DNA from: Bacteroidota bacterium
GTDB taxonomy: Bacteria > Bacteroidota > Rhodothermia > Rhodothermales > UBA10348
Assembly: GCA_029262855.1 (NCBI GenBank)
Contig: JAJCYP010000114.1
Span: 1-64,000, forward strand
Length of the DNA: 64,000 nt
Direction of reading: 5' to 3'
Shown here: one piece after another, positions 28,266-37,799 of the stretch
How the letters are laid out: each line of letters begins with the position of its first letter
Position numbering within the stretch: position 1 is the first letter of the stretch
Made by a program: the position numbers and the translations under genes
The notes under the pieces: generated by a model
Databases searched by the model: none
What the model was told of the DNA's origin: nothing
What the model saw: only the letters and a program-made list of their open reading frames with translations

Positions 28266-30800
28266 ATGCGCCGCTTCCACTGGCTGTTGCCACTTGCTTG
28301 GCTAATCACCATAGCAGGGGCCCGGCCGGCTGACGGCCAAACCCCGCCATGGCAGGATGCTCCAGAGCGCCCTGCTGTACTCGAACTCGTATCGGAGGAG
28401 ATACCCGCGTTCGCCGACCCGATGAAGGCCGCTGCCCAAGGGGAGTGGTCTCCGGGATTCGCATTTCCGTATCGCGGCGTGTCGCGAATGGTGACGGCCG
28501 CCCTATCGGAGGGTGACAATGTCTACCTCGCCGGCACCTTCAGGATGGCCGGGGGCATTCCAGCGGAGTATGTTGTCCGCTGGCACAGGCCCTCAGCGAC
28601 GTGGCATCCGCTCGGAGGGGGGCTGAATGGGCCCGTCGAGGCCATGCTGTACGCCTCAGACGGGCAACTTTACGTCGCAGGATCCTTCACTCGCGCCGGA
28701 AGTGGGTCGGCTACCGCGATTGCCCGGTGGAGTCCTCAGACGGAACAGTGGAGTTCCCTGGGCGATGGGCTGGACAACGTCGCCACCGCCCTGGCAGAGG
28801 ATCCTCAGGGACGAATCCTGGTCGGCGGGTTCTTCAACCGGGCGGGTAGCGTCACCGTACAACGGGTTGCCCGCTTCTCGCCCCTCGATGAATCGTGGGA
28901 GGCCCTGGGGCAGGGCTTCAACAACCTCGTGCTGGGTCTGACGGTGTCGGCGGCCGGGGACATCTACGCGACAGGTGACTTTACGAGTTCAGGTGGGATC
29001 AGTACACCCGGGATCGCGCAATTCCACCCGGCCGAGCAAGCATGGAAGACCCTGGGCGCCGGGATTTCAGGGATGGGGCGTGCCGTCACGATTGACGCGG
29101 AGGGCCACCTTTGGGTTGGCGGACTATTCAGCCACGTCGATGCCCGACCTCAGCCCTACCTCGGCCGATGGGATCCCACCGAGTCGCGCTGGGAGAATCT
29201 TGAGGGCGGGCCGGCTGGTCGGGTCGACGTGCTTACAGCCACCGCCGATGGTCGATTGCTGGTTGGCGGAGGCTTTCAGACGGCTGATTCAAAAAGTGCC
29301 TCGGGAGTCGCCGAGTTGGACCTCGCCACGTGGAGATGGTCGGGACTGGACCGCGGCGTGAATAGCGCAGTTACTGCGATCGCTGAGGCTTCCGACGGCT
29401 CGCTGGTGATAGGAGGCGCTTTCAGTCAAGCGGGCACTGAGCCCGCCGATGCCGTGGCCTTGTGGTCGAACGAGGGCCGCTGGCGCCACATCGAGCCGGC
29501 CCATCGCGAAAACGGACTCGATGGTCCCGTTCTTGCGCTTGCCGGTTCGCCGGAGGGACGCCTTTACGCCGCCGGAGTCTTTGGCCGAGCCGGCGGGCAA
29601 GAGGCCTTCTACGTTGCAGAATGGGATCTTCAGCGTCGAGAATGGCGGCCACTGGGAGCAGGAACGAATGCGCCGGTCCGAGCTCTCGCCCTGGACGCCC
29701 GCGGTAGGCTACTTCTCGGAGGCAGCTTCACCGAGGCCGGTGAATCGCAGGCTCGATTTGTGGCCCGCTACGACCCATCCACGCAGTCCTGGGACGATCT
29801 GGGGGCTGGGCTGAACAACGTGGTCTACGCCATCGCGGCCGCTCCTGACGGTTCTGTTTACGTCGGCGGGCAGTTCACGGAGGCCGGAGGAAGCGACGCA
29901 CACTACGTCGCCAGACTGGACCCGTCAGGAAAATGGGAGCGGCTGTCGTCCGGGACGGATAGACCGGTTCTGACGCTCGCCGCTGCGTCTGACGGCAGCG
30001 TCTATGCTGGCGGTGACTTCGTCGAGGCGGGCGGCGTGGGCGTAAACGGCATCGCCCATTGGGCCCCGGACCAGGGTCGCTGGTATACACTGGGAGAAGG
30101 GGTAAACAGCACAGTCCGCTCGGTGGCCGTCGCGGAAGACGGGCGCGTCTACGCGGGTGGAATGTTTACCCGCGCGGGCTCGCAGGAAGCGCGGTTTGTG
30201 GCAACATGGGATCCGCGGTCCTTTCGCTGGAGTCCGCTCGGATCTGGCGTCGACAACATGGTCCGTTCTGTATATCCGGGGCCCGCCGGGCAGATATTTG
30301 TTGCCGGCACATTTCGGACGGCCGGTGGCGTCGAGAGCGCGGGGGTGGCCGTGTGGAGCGCAAACGATCGGGCCTGGTCGACGCTGGGAGCGAGCGCTGA
30401 TGCCACCGTGACCTCTGTGGCCGGAGTCCAGACCAAGGGTGGAGACCTGAAGGTCTATGTGGGAGGGTATTTCGGCCGGATGGGCACTCGGGTCTCCAGC
30501 CACCTGGCTGAGTGGGTCCCCGCAGCAGGAACGGGGGCCCCGAACCCAAGGGAGGCGGTTCGGCAGTGGGAGATCTACCCGAACCCCGCCACGACCATGC
30601 TCAGCCTGCGAGGGCCAATCGAGGGAGGTACCACGGCTGAGCTTCATGACCTTCTGGGGAGGCAGGTCGGCCGCTGGGAACTGCCGGCGAGTGGAGATAC
30701 GAGGTCCCTGAGACTCGGCCCTCTTGCCCCGGGAGTCTATGTGCTGAGGCTTTCTTCGGGTGACGCGGTCTCGACCCGGCCCGTCACCATTGTCAGATAA
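28266..30800 (+). CDS. VGGxFTxAG repeat protein (14 repeats) with alternative T9SS-type CTD
   Basis: ORF called from 28194; MRRFHWLLPLAWLITIAGARPADGQ start gives a signal peptide; C-terminus WEIYPNPATTMLSLRG...LLGRQVGRWEL...VYVLRLSSGDAVSTRPVTIVR. Confidence 0.87.
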   Translation: MRRFHWLLPLAWLITIAGARPADGQTPPWQDAPERPAVLELVSEEIPAFADPMKAAAQGEWSPGFAFPYRGVSRMVTAALSEGDNVYLAGTFRMAGGIPAEYVVRWHRPSATWHPLGGGLNGPVEAMLYASDGQLYVAGSFTRAGSGSATAIARWSPQTEQWSSLGDGLDNVATALAEDPQGRILVGGFFNRAGSVTVQRVARFSPLDESWEALGQGFNNLVLGLTVSAAGDIYATGDFTSSGGISTPGIAQFHPAEQAWKTLGAGISGMGRAVTIDAEGHLWVGGLFSHVDARPQPYLGRWDPTESRWENLEGGPAGRVDVLTATADGRLLVGGGFQTADSKSASGVAELDLATWRWSGLDRGVNSAVTAIAEASDGSLVIGGAFSQAGTEPADAVALWSNEGRWRHIEPAHRENGLDGPVLALAGSPEGRLYAAGVFGRAGGQEAFYVAEWDLQRREWRPLGAGTNAPVRALALDARGRLLLGGSFTEAGESQARFVARYDPSTQSWDDLGAGLNNVVYAIAAAPDGSVYVGGQFTEAGGSDAHYVARLDPSGKWERLSSGTDRPVLTLAAASDGSVYAGGDFVEAGGVGVNGIAHWAPDQGRWYTLGEGVNSTVRSVAVAEDGRVYAGGMFTRAGSQEARFVATWDPRSFRWSPLGSGVDNMVRSVYPGPAGQIFVAGTFRTAGGVESAGVAVWSANDRAWSTLGASADATVTSVAGVQTKGGDLKVYVGGYFGRMGTRVSSHLAEWVPAAGTGAPNPREAVRQWEIYPNPATTMLSLRGPIEGGTTAELHDLLGRQVGRWELPASGDTRSLRLGPLAPGVYVLRLSSGDAVSTRPVTIVR
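28470..30510 (+). repeat. 14 tandem protein repeats (VGGxFTxAG type) encoded in 28266..30800
   Basis: Counted by hand, from VYLAGTFRMAGG to VYVGGYFGRMGT, with the same linker break after repeat 7. Confidence 0.85.
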
Positions 30801-30841
30801 AGCCACCGAATCAAGAGTCCCGTGGCGGCTACCAACAAAAT

Positions 30842-30868
30842 GGCCCGAACAGCTCAGCTGTCCGGGCC
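30842..30868 (-). terminator. Hairpin between convergent genes, probable terminator of minus-strand 31020..32641 operon
   Basis: GGCCCG a ACAG ctcag CTGT c CGGGCC; minus-strand 3' side continues ATTTTGTTGG. Confidence 0.5.
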
Positions 30869-31019
30869 GCGCCCTCGATCCTATGACGGGAAGCGAGTGC
30901 CGATGTACAGGAGGGGGAACGGAGCACTTTCAAGCAGTCGTTGATACTGGGCGAAAATGTCCGAATCGTGCTACGAAGTACGCGCTACGTCCAATCTGTG
31001 CCATCGGGAAGCCCAAGAC

Positions 31020-31769
31020 TTATCGTTTCGCCATCTCGAACCGAAGGGTACCCGGAGCCCTCGGTTGGCTCGCGCCGCTGCCAGCGTGCGAAAATCCAGA
31101 CCAACGCTCCTGAACCGCGGATGGCCGGTGCGTGAGCGGAATCGAGACGTGGCTCGATGAATCGGCATCCCAGGACTCGACGTGGAGCCAGTAATCTGCT
31201 GCGGCGGGACCGCGCCTCAAACTCAGAATCGCCCAGCTGGAATCCGGGATAAAGCCCAGTCGTCGCGACAGGGGTCCCACCGAGTCGGGAATGGCCACGT
31301 CTCTTGATCCGGAGATCCCGCCGTAGCCGGAGCGGTACGCATAGGCGGAGACCCAGACACCGCGCGCCTCGCCGTCGTGCCCCACGGAGCCCACAAACCG
31401 GTCGGAGTCCTCGTGGGTCATCGAAGGCGCCTGACTCCAGCCGTACAGCCTCACGCGGTTCATCCTCGTAGAGAGGTCGGAAAGCCCGATGATCTTGAAG
31501 GCCATGCCGTCCGGTGCCTCGGACAGGTCGAACCTGACCCGAAAGTCCCAATCGCGGCGATCGGTGGGTGCACCCCAGAACGTAGCGCGCTTCCACAAGG
31601 GGCCCGCCCATATATCGCCCTTCTGGATGCTGAAGTTCCAGGCCCGACCGAAGGGCCCGGGGGTGTCCTGTGGTGAAGGCTCGTTATTCAAGAAGACGAT
31701 CCCCGAAAGGACCAGAACAAGTCCGCCCAAACCGGCGCCGATGCGGCCGGGCAAGGACAGGCCCATCAT
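31020..31769 (-). CDS. Membrane-anchored hypothetical protein
   Basis: Frame of ORF 31020..31991; start MMGLSLPGRIGAGLGGLVLVLSGIVFLNN overlaps the upstream stop (ATGA), giving 249 aa with an N-terminal TM. Confidence 0.6.
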   Translation of the reverse strand: MMGLSLPGRIGAGLGGLVLVLSGIVFLNNEPSPQDTPGPFGRAWNFSIQKGDIWAGPLWKRATFWGAPTDRRDWDFRVRFDLSEAPDGMAFKIIGLSDLSTRMNRVRLYGWSQAPSMTHEDSDRFVGSVGHDGEARGVWVSAYAYRSGYGGISGSRDVAIPDSVGPLSRRLGFIPDSSWAILSLRRGPAAADYWLHVESWDADSSSHVSIPLTHRPSAVQERWSGFSHAGSGASQPRAPGTLRFEMAKR

Positions 31770-32641
31770 CCCCGATCCGCGACCACGGCCAGGAGTGTTC
31801 CATCCGGACTCACCGACAAGCGAGTGGTACCGGCCAGCCCCAGTTCGGCCACCTGCTCCCAGTCGAGGCCGGGCGCATACCGGTAAAGCACACCATCCAC
31901 CGCCATGAGCACCGAGCCATCCGGAGCCACGGCGAAGTCCTGTCCACCCTCGATCGGGACGGCGAAGGCCTCTGACCCCCCCGTGTCCCAATCGTACGTC
32001 CGGAGTTCCCTCGACTCATCGGACAGATTGATCAGATAAGCGGAGGCCCGCTTCCCGGGGACCCGGTTCAGGGATCGGCCCACGTTCTCGGCAACAATGG
32101 TCGTGTCGGCAGTTCCTACGGTGACCAACTGCAGGGTAGCCGGACGTCCGAGCCGAAAGAAGAGGACGCGGTCCGATCCAACCCACGTGTGGTATCCGAC
32201 ACGGTCAATCATCGCCACCTTGCTGGCCGCGCCCGATCCGCTAAGGGGATATTGCCACAGTTCCTGAACCTGATTCAGGTCCATCCTTATCACACTGAAG
32301 GTTGTGGACCTCGGGGTAACCGTCGGCGAATATTCACCTTCCTCGGTAGTAGTCACCTGGCGGATGGATCCGTCCTTCACGTTGTAGGCAAACGTGTCCA
32401 TGTTGCCCGTCCGGTCAGATGTGAAGAGGACGGTCGATCCGTCTGGCGTGAAATGGGGCTGGTTGTCGTAGCCCTGCCGGTCTGTGATGTGGGTCACGTG
32501 GCTGGCGCCGTCACTCGTCAGGTCGTAGAGGTGAATGTCGGTTCCAGGCGGAGCCTCGGCCGCTGTTTCCGGTTCGTTTGTCTCGGCGCCGCAGGCGGCG
32601 AGGAGGAAGAGGAATAGCGAGGCGATGAGATATTGGCGCAT
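31766..32641 (-). CDS. TolB-like (PD40) beta-propeller lipoprotein
   Basis: Lipobox MRQYLIASLFLFLLAACGAE; YDNQPHFTPDGSTVLFTSDRTGNMDTFAYN is a TolB/PD40 repeat. Confidence 0.75.
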   Translation of the reverse strand: MRQYLIASLFLFLLAACGAETNEPETAAEAPPGTDIHLYDLTSDGASHVTHITDRQGYDNQPHFTPDGSTVLFTSDRTGNMDTFAYNVKDGSIRQVTTTEEGEYSPTVTPRSTTFSVIRMDLNQVQELWQYPLSGSGAASKVAMIDRVGYHTWVGSDRVLFFRLGRPATLQLVTVGTADTTIVAENVGRSLNRVPGKRASAYLINLSDESRELRTYDWDTGGSEAFAVPIEGGQDFAVAPDGSVLMAVDGVLYRYAPGLDWEQVAELGLAGTTRLSVSPDGTLLAVVADRG

Positions 32642-32725
32642 TTTCGGGGCGTCTTGTGCCTATGGTGTAACTCAAAGTACCGTTGCCGACTCTAGGGTTC
32701 ACGGCTCCCATCAAACACGTCCCTC

Positions 32726-33484
32726 ATGAAAACGTCCGAGGTCTCATTTCCCGGCAGCCAAGGGGCGACGCTGACCGGCCTGCTGGATCTTCCGGATGCC
32801 GGAGTCGACCTGCGTGCGTGCGCCGTATTCGCACACTGCTTTACCTGCTCGAAGGACCTGCGCGTCGTCCGCGGCGTCGCCCGGGAGTTGACCAAGGAGG
32901 GTCTGGCCGTTCTTCGGTTCGACTTCACGGGTCTCGGCCACAGTGAGGGCGATTTCGCGGAGACCACATTCAGCACCAATGCTGGAGACCTGGAAGCCGC
33001 CGCCGACTGGTTGGCCGCGAACTACGAGGCACCGAAGCTGCTCGTCGGCCACAGCCTGGGAGGTGCTGCGGTGTTGCTTGCTGCTGGCAGCATGCCCTCG
33101 GTCGAAGCAGTCGCGACCATCGGGGCACCCTGTGATCCGACTCACGTGAAGCACCTGCTGAGTGGCGCGGAGTTCGACGAGGAGGATCGAGCAGAGGTGG
33201 TATTGGCGGGGAGGGCCTTTACCATCAGCAAAGCCTTCCTGGAAGACCTCGACGATCACAACATGCAGCGCCGGATCGCCAATCTGAACCGGCCCCTGCT
33301 CATTTTCCACTCGCCAGTCGATACGGTTGTCGGCATCGACAATGCCGAGCGGATATACAACGCGGCGAAACATCCGAAGAGCTTCGTCTCACTTCATGAG
33401 GCGGATCATCTGGTCACGGATGCGAAGACCGCAGCCTACCTCGGTCACATTCTCTCGGCGTGGTCGCAGTTGTACCTGTCCTGA
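32726..33484 (+). CDS. Alpha/beta hydrolase
   Basis: LRFDFTGLGHSEGDF, nucleophile elbow VGHSLGGAAV, catalytic Asp/His context HSPVDTVV...HEADHLV. Confidence 0.88.
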   Translation: MKTSEVSFPGSQGATLTGLLDLPDAGVDLRACAVFAHCFTCSKDLRVVRGVARELTKEGLAVLRFDFTGLGHSEGDFAETTFSTNAGDLEAAADWLAANYEAPKLLVGHSLGGAAVLLAAGSMPSVEAVATIGAPCDPTHVKHLLSGAEFDEEDRAEVVLAGRAFTISKAFLEDLDDHNMQRRIANLNRPLLIFHSPVDTVVGIDNAERIYNAAKHPKSFVSLHEADHLVTDAKTAAYLGHILSAWSQLYLS

Positions 33485-33552
33485 CGTAGCCCGGATGAAG
33501 GCTACGCGTCATACCTGACTGAAGAAGGCACCGAGAGATCACCTGTAGCCGT

Positions 33553-34203
33553 CTACTCTTCTGCCAGTCCATTTCGCCACACCCACGCGATCGTCTGCGC
33601 GCGCGTGGCCACATCAAGCTTCTCGTAGACGCTGTTGGCGTGCTTCTTCACGGTGCTGTCGGAGATGAACAGCTTGTGGGCAATCTCCATGTTCGAGTCG
33701 CCGGCCGCGATGCGCTGCAGGACCTCGCGTTCGCGCTCGCTCAGCTTGTGCAGCAGGTCATTACTTGCTCGGTTTCCTGACCGGTTACTCTTCACGAACA
33801 GGGCCGCGATCCGGCGACTGAGCCAACCAGACTCGCCTACAGCAATCCCCCGAACCGCCTCGACAATGGTCGCCAGCGGCTCCTGCTTCGTCAGGTAGCC
33901 GGCTGCCCCTGCGTCCAATACCGAAAATATGTAGTCTTCATCCTCGTAGGCACTCAGCACCAGCACTTGAGTGCGCGCCTGCTCCTGGAAGAGACGGCGT
34001 GTCACTTCGACCCCGTTTATGCCGGGCATCTCAAGATCGAGAACGAGAACGTCGGGATCCTGCGCCCGTACAAGCTGAAGCGCTCCCTCACCGTTCACGG
34101 CCTCCGCCACGACCTGCATGCCGGGCTCGCGGTTCAGACGTCCCGCTACCCCCTCGCGAAAGGCTGGATGGTCGTCGGCCAGAACGATACGTATGGGATT
34201 CAT
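33553..34203 (-). CDS. NarL/FixJ-family response regulator
   Basis: Receiver domain (LADDHPAFREG, LVLDLEMPGINGVEV, K at LTKQEP) plus LuxR HTH (LSEREREVLQRIAAGDSNMEIAHKLFISDSTVKKH). Confidence 0.93.
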   Translation of the reverse strand: MNPIRIVLADDHPAFREGVAGRLNREPGMQVVAEAVNGEGALQLVRAQDPDVLVLDLEMPGINGVEVTRRLFQEQARTQVLVLSAYEDEDYIFSVLDAGAAGYLTKQEPLATIVEAVRGIAVGESGWLSRRIAALFVKSNRSGNRASNDLLHKLSEREREVLQRIAAGDSNMEIAHKLFISDSTVKKHANSVYEKLDVATRAQTIAWVWRNGLAEE

Positions 34204-34421
34204 GATGATAATTAAGTCCGGAAACCCGGACTTCAGTCCAGAGGAGTATCAAGGTATATTCCACATGGCACGGGTGTCGGTCGCCCGCGGACAAAATTCG
34301 GAGCTCAGCCAGCGTCAGGTTAACCCGGCGATGCGTAATTATGGAAACTCCGGAATTCAGGGTTCGCACGCAGTGTACCCAAGTACCAATCTTCGTCTGA
34401 CCGAGACTTCCTCAAGCCCCG

Positions 34422-37400
34422 ATGCCCTACCACCCAACCGTTTTACGCCGCCGAGGACGCCGCCTGCTCGGCGTGGCCGCGTTATGGGTCCTGATCGGAC
34501 TCGTTCCTACCGGAGTGGGGGCCCAGCCGACATCGCCTGCGTTCGATGTCATTCGTATCGGTGTGGAACAGGGCCTCTCGCACCGGCTGGTATATGACCT
34601 ACTCGAGGACCGACAAGGTTACATGTGGTTCGCGACGCGGGAGGGGTTGAATCGTTTTGACGGCCACCGCTTCGTTGTCTACATGCACGAACCGGGCGAC
34701 TCTCTTTCAATACCCGAATCGAAGGTCACGCGTGTCTTCGAGAGTGCGGATGGCACGCTGTGGATCGGGACCGATGTCGGCCTCGTCCGGTTTGATCGGT
34801 TCACCGAGACGTTTCGCCGCGTCCCGTCCCGGACAGGGGCTACACCGCAACTCCTTTCCGAGTCCGTCACTGACATAGCCGAAACCCCGGATGGCACGCT
34901 CTGGGTGACGACGGGAGAGCTTCGGCTTTTCCGGTTGCCCCCCAATGTCTCGGAGTTGGAGCTCGTTCCCGTGACCGTCGCTGGCAACAAGGGCTTGATG
35001 CTCACCCGTAGGATCGGCGTCGATCCAATGGGCCGAATCGTCCTCTTCTGTGCTGCGGCAGGAGCAAGAGTGTCCTTTCTGGGGCGGCTGGATCCGGCGA
35101 CTGCAGATTGCTCCATGGAACAGCATCTGCCGGACACAGGCGCGCTGGACGCCATCGGTTTCGAATCGGACGGATCGGCTATTGTCAGCGCATCCATTCA
35201 GATCGCTTCAGGCAGCGATAGAGTCAGAGTGGCACGGTGGGATGGCCAGTTGAGATGGTCGGTAGCCCTCGATGCCTCACCGCCCCGGGATCTCCTCGTA
35301 GACGTCCGCGACCAGATCTGGCTGGCCACGCACAGCGGCGTCTTTTTGCTTGCCCCGACCGGCCGAGTCATCACCCACTTCACCCGAAGCCCCGTGGACG
35401 ACAAGACCCTTTCGGACGACCGGGCGAACGCCGTGGCGCTCACTCGCGACGGTTCGGTGTGGGTTGCCACCGATGACGGGGTAACGGTATTCCTGCCCAC
35501 GGGGACTCCCTTTCGGGCCATCCGGCATCGTCCCGGTGATCCTACGTCCCTGGGCGATCCGCGCGTGAATGCAATCCGGGAGACGAGCGATGGCACGCTC
35601 TGGGTCGGCACGTCCAGGGGTCTCTACAAGCGCTCCAGGGGCACCGAAAAATTCGAATCCATCGATCTGCCCGACCTGCCCAGTGCGGCCTCGGGCACGC
35701 AGGAAAGGATCTGGTCCTTGATTGAGGCAGCCCCGGGGGTCATCTGGTTCGGGACGGCCGGGGCCGGGTTATACCGACTCGACACGGCGTCAGGGGATCT
35801 CCGTCACCTGTCGACCCCCCTTCACGTGCTCCTCGATCGGAACGAAGTTGAGCGCTCGTCGATCGACAGGACGTCGATCCCCTACATCGGCCGAGATCGG
35901 GTCGGTAGCCTCTGGTTGACCACCAGGCGAGGGGTCCTGCGGGTCGACTCGCTCGAAGTCTTCACGCTCGTTGCGTCCGGGACGGCGAACTCCCCACCGG
36001 CCGATAGACTCGTCAACGTAATGCTACAGGACCGCCGCGGCGGTTACTGGGCAGGCAACGACTCGGGCCTGCGGGCCTTCGACCCGGACGCTGGGGAGTT
36101 TCGGGTCGTAGGAGAGACCGGGCTCCGGGATCGTGGACTCAGCTTCCGGTCGGTCTGGACCCTCGCCGAGTCCCCGCTCACTCCTGACGCGCTCTGGGTG
36201 GGTACGATCGGGGGAGGCCTCAACCGGTATGACGCGAAGACCGGTCGCTTCACCTGGTATACCATGGCCGAAGGGATGCCGAGCAATGGTATCTACGGCA
36301 TCCTCGTAGACGATAAGGGACTCCTTTGGATGAGCACCACGAACGGGCTTGCCCGGTTCGATCCGTTGACGGGATTCGTGGAATCCTTCACACGTCACGA
36401 CGGGCTGCACGACGACGATTTCGACCTCATGGCCTACCACAAGGGGCAGGTCTCAGGGAAAATGTGGTTTGGGGGTCCAACCGGCCTGACGGAGTTCCAC
36501 CCGGACTCCATCGCGATGAGTGCGTCTGACTTCCAGGTCAACATATCGAGCATCAGCGTGCTCGACCGGCCGTATCCCGGTATCGTGGCAGACGGGGACA
36601 CGCTGCGGCTGGCGCACACACAGAACTCGCTGGGATTCCGTTTCTCCGCGCCCGACCTGCTGCACCCGGACGATGTCGGGTTCCGCTATCGGCTCGCCGG
36701 ATACGATGAGGACTGGCGCCTGAATGACGCCTCCCGGCCCGAGGTCTCGTACACGCGCCTGCCTCCGGGGTGGTACACCTTTGAAGTGCAGGCCGCCGGA
36801 CCGGGCTCTGGCCTCGGCAGACGCACGACCCGACTCTTGGTCTCGATCGTGCCGGCGGTCTGGCAAACAGCATGGTTCCGTTTACTCTACCTTACCCTCG
36901 CTGTCGGTGCGTTCGCCTGGGGCATCTCGTCGGTGCAGCGCCGCCGAGGAAGACTGGCGATCGAGACCGCACGCCGGGAGGTGGAGCTCAAGCGCCTGCT
37001 AGCCGACCGGGAAGAGCAGGAACGGGGCAGGCTTGCGCGCGAGATTCATGACGGGCCCATCCAGACCCTCTACAGCGTCAACCACCGGTTGGAGGAGGCA
37101 TCGCCGGACGGACTTGCGGCCAGCCGCCGCGATGTGCAGGAACTCGCCTCGGAGTTGCGCGCTATCTGCGAGCACCTGCGACCGGCGCTCGTTGCCAATA
37201 TCGGACTGGAAGGAGCGCTTCGGGCGCGTGTTCGAACACTGTCAAGGAGGTACCCAGGACTGACGATTTCGCTCATGTTCGATCCCAAGTGTTCCGATCT
37301 CGAAGAGGCGACCGGGCACGCCTGCTACCGAATCGTCCAAGAGGCGCTGAGCAACGTCATCCAGCATGCCCAAGCGTCACAGATCGAGGTCCGGCTCGCC

Positions 37401-37622
37401 CGCGAACACGCGGCGTGTCGACTGCTCATCACGGACGACGGGCACGGGTTCGATCTGCCCAGGGACTGGCTCGCTTTCGTTCGCGACAGCCACTTCGGGC
37501 TAGTGGGCATGCAAGAGCGGGCCGAGATGCAGGGGGGTATCTGTCGCATCGACTCGGGACCAGGCAAGGGTACGCGAATTGAGGTGGAGTTCCCCATGCC
37601 GAGCCTTCAACCGGCCCGCTGA
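34422..37622 (+). CDS. Sensor histidine kinase with periplasmic Reg_prop propeller, Y_Y_Y domain and HisKA_3/HATPase
   Basis: 1066 aa; DRQGYMWFATREGLNRFDG, DGTLWIGT repeats; Y_Y_Y-like RYRLAGYDEDWRL...YTRLPPGWYTFEVQA; TM; LAREIHDGPIQTLYSV (HisKA_3 H-box); HATPase DDGHGFD. Confidence 0.92.
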   Translation: MPYHPTVLRRRGRRLLGVAALWVLIGLVPTGVGAQPTSPAFDVIRIGVEQGLSHRLVYDLLEDRQGYMWFATREGLNRFDGHRFVVYMHEPGDSLSIPESKVTRVFESADGTLWIGTDVGLVRFDRFTETFRRVPSRTGATPQLLSESVTDIAETPDGTLWVTTGELRLFRLPPNVSELELVPVTVAGNKGLMLTRRIGVDPMGRIVLFCAAAGARVSFLGRLDPATADCSMEQHLPDTGALDAIGFESDGSAIVSASIQIASGSDRVRVARWDGQLRWSVALDASPPRDLLVDVRDQIWLATHSGVFLLAPTGRVITHFTRSPVDDKTLSDDRANAVALTRDGSVWVATDDGVTVFLPTGTPFRAIRHRPGDPTSLGDPRVNAIRETSDGTLWVGTSRGLYKRSRGTEKFESIDLPDLPSAASGTQERIWSLIEAAPGVIWFGTAGAGLYRLDTASGDLRHLSTPLHVLLDRNEVERSSIDRTSIPYIGRDRVGSLWLTTRRGVLRVDSLEVFTLVASGTANSPPADRLVNVMLQDRRGGYWAGNDSGLRAFDPDAGEFRVVGETGLRDRGLSFRSVWTLAESPLTPDALWVGTIGGGLNRYDAKTGRFTWYTMAEGMPSNGIYGILVDDKGLLWMSTTNGLARFDPLTGFVESFTRHDGLHDDDFDLMAYHKGQVSGKMWFGGPTGLTEFHPDSIAMSASDFQVNISSISVLDRPYPGIVADGDTLRLAHTQNSLGFRFSAPDLLHPDDVGFRYRLAGYDEDWRLNDASRPEVSYTRLPPGWYTFEVQAAGPGSGLGRRTTRLLVSIVPAVWQTAWFRLLYLTLAVGAFAWGISSVQRRRGRLAIETARREVELKRLLADREEQERGRLAREIHDGPIQTLYSVNHRLEEASPDGLAASRRDVQELASELRAICEHLRPALVANIGLEGALRARVRTLSRRYPGLTISLMFDPKCSDLEEATGHACYRIVQEALSNVIQHAQASQIEVRLAREHAACRLLITDDGHGFDLPRDWLAFVRDSHFGLVGMQERAEMQGGICRIDSGPGKGTRIEVEFPMPSLQPAR

Positions 37623-37799
37623 CAACTGGGGGGCGCACGGGGGCATGGCTGCCGGTGAACGCCCGCAGGCGAGTCTCCCCTCATGGGCCAAAGGTTCTAG
37701 TGAGAAGTCGCCTTTCGGGCCGACGGTATGCACCTGGGGCTACGTTGCCGTGTTTCGGCAGGCCCTATCTAAGGGAGAACTTCCCAATTAGTGCACGCC

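Noticed and set aside
25525-30510. Possible CRISPR or DNA tandem repeat array because of strong periodicity
   Set aside because: Periodicity is at protein level (~48-aa blades) with diverged DNA and no spacer structure; both regions are single open reading frames.
33486-33515. Inverted repeat GACGTAGCC...GGCTACGCGTC between convergent hydrolase and response-regulator genes as terminator
   Set aside because: Stem is plausible but there is no T-run on either strand, so not reported as a terminator.
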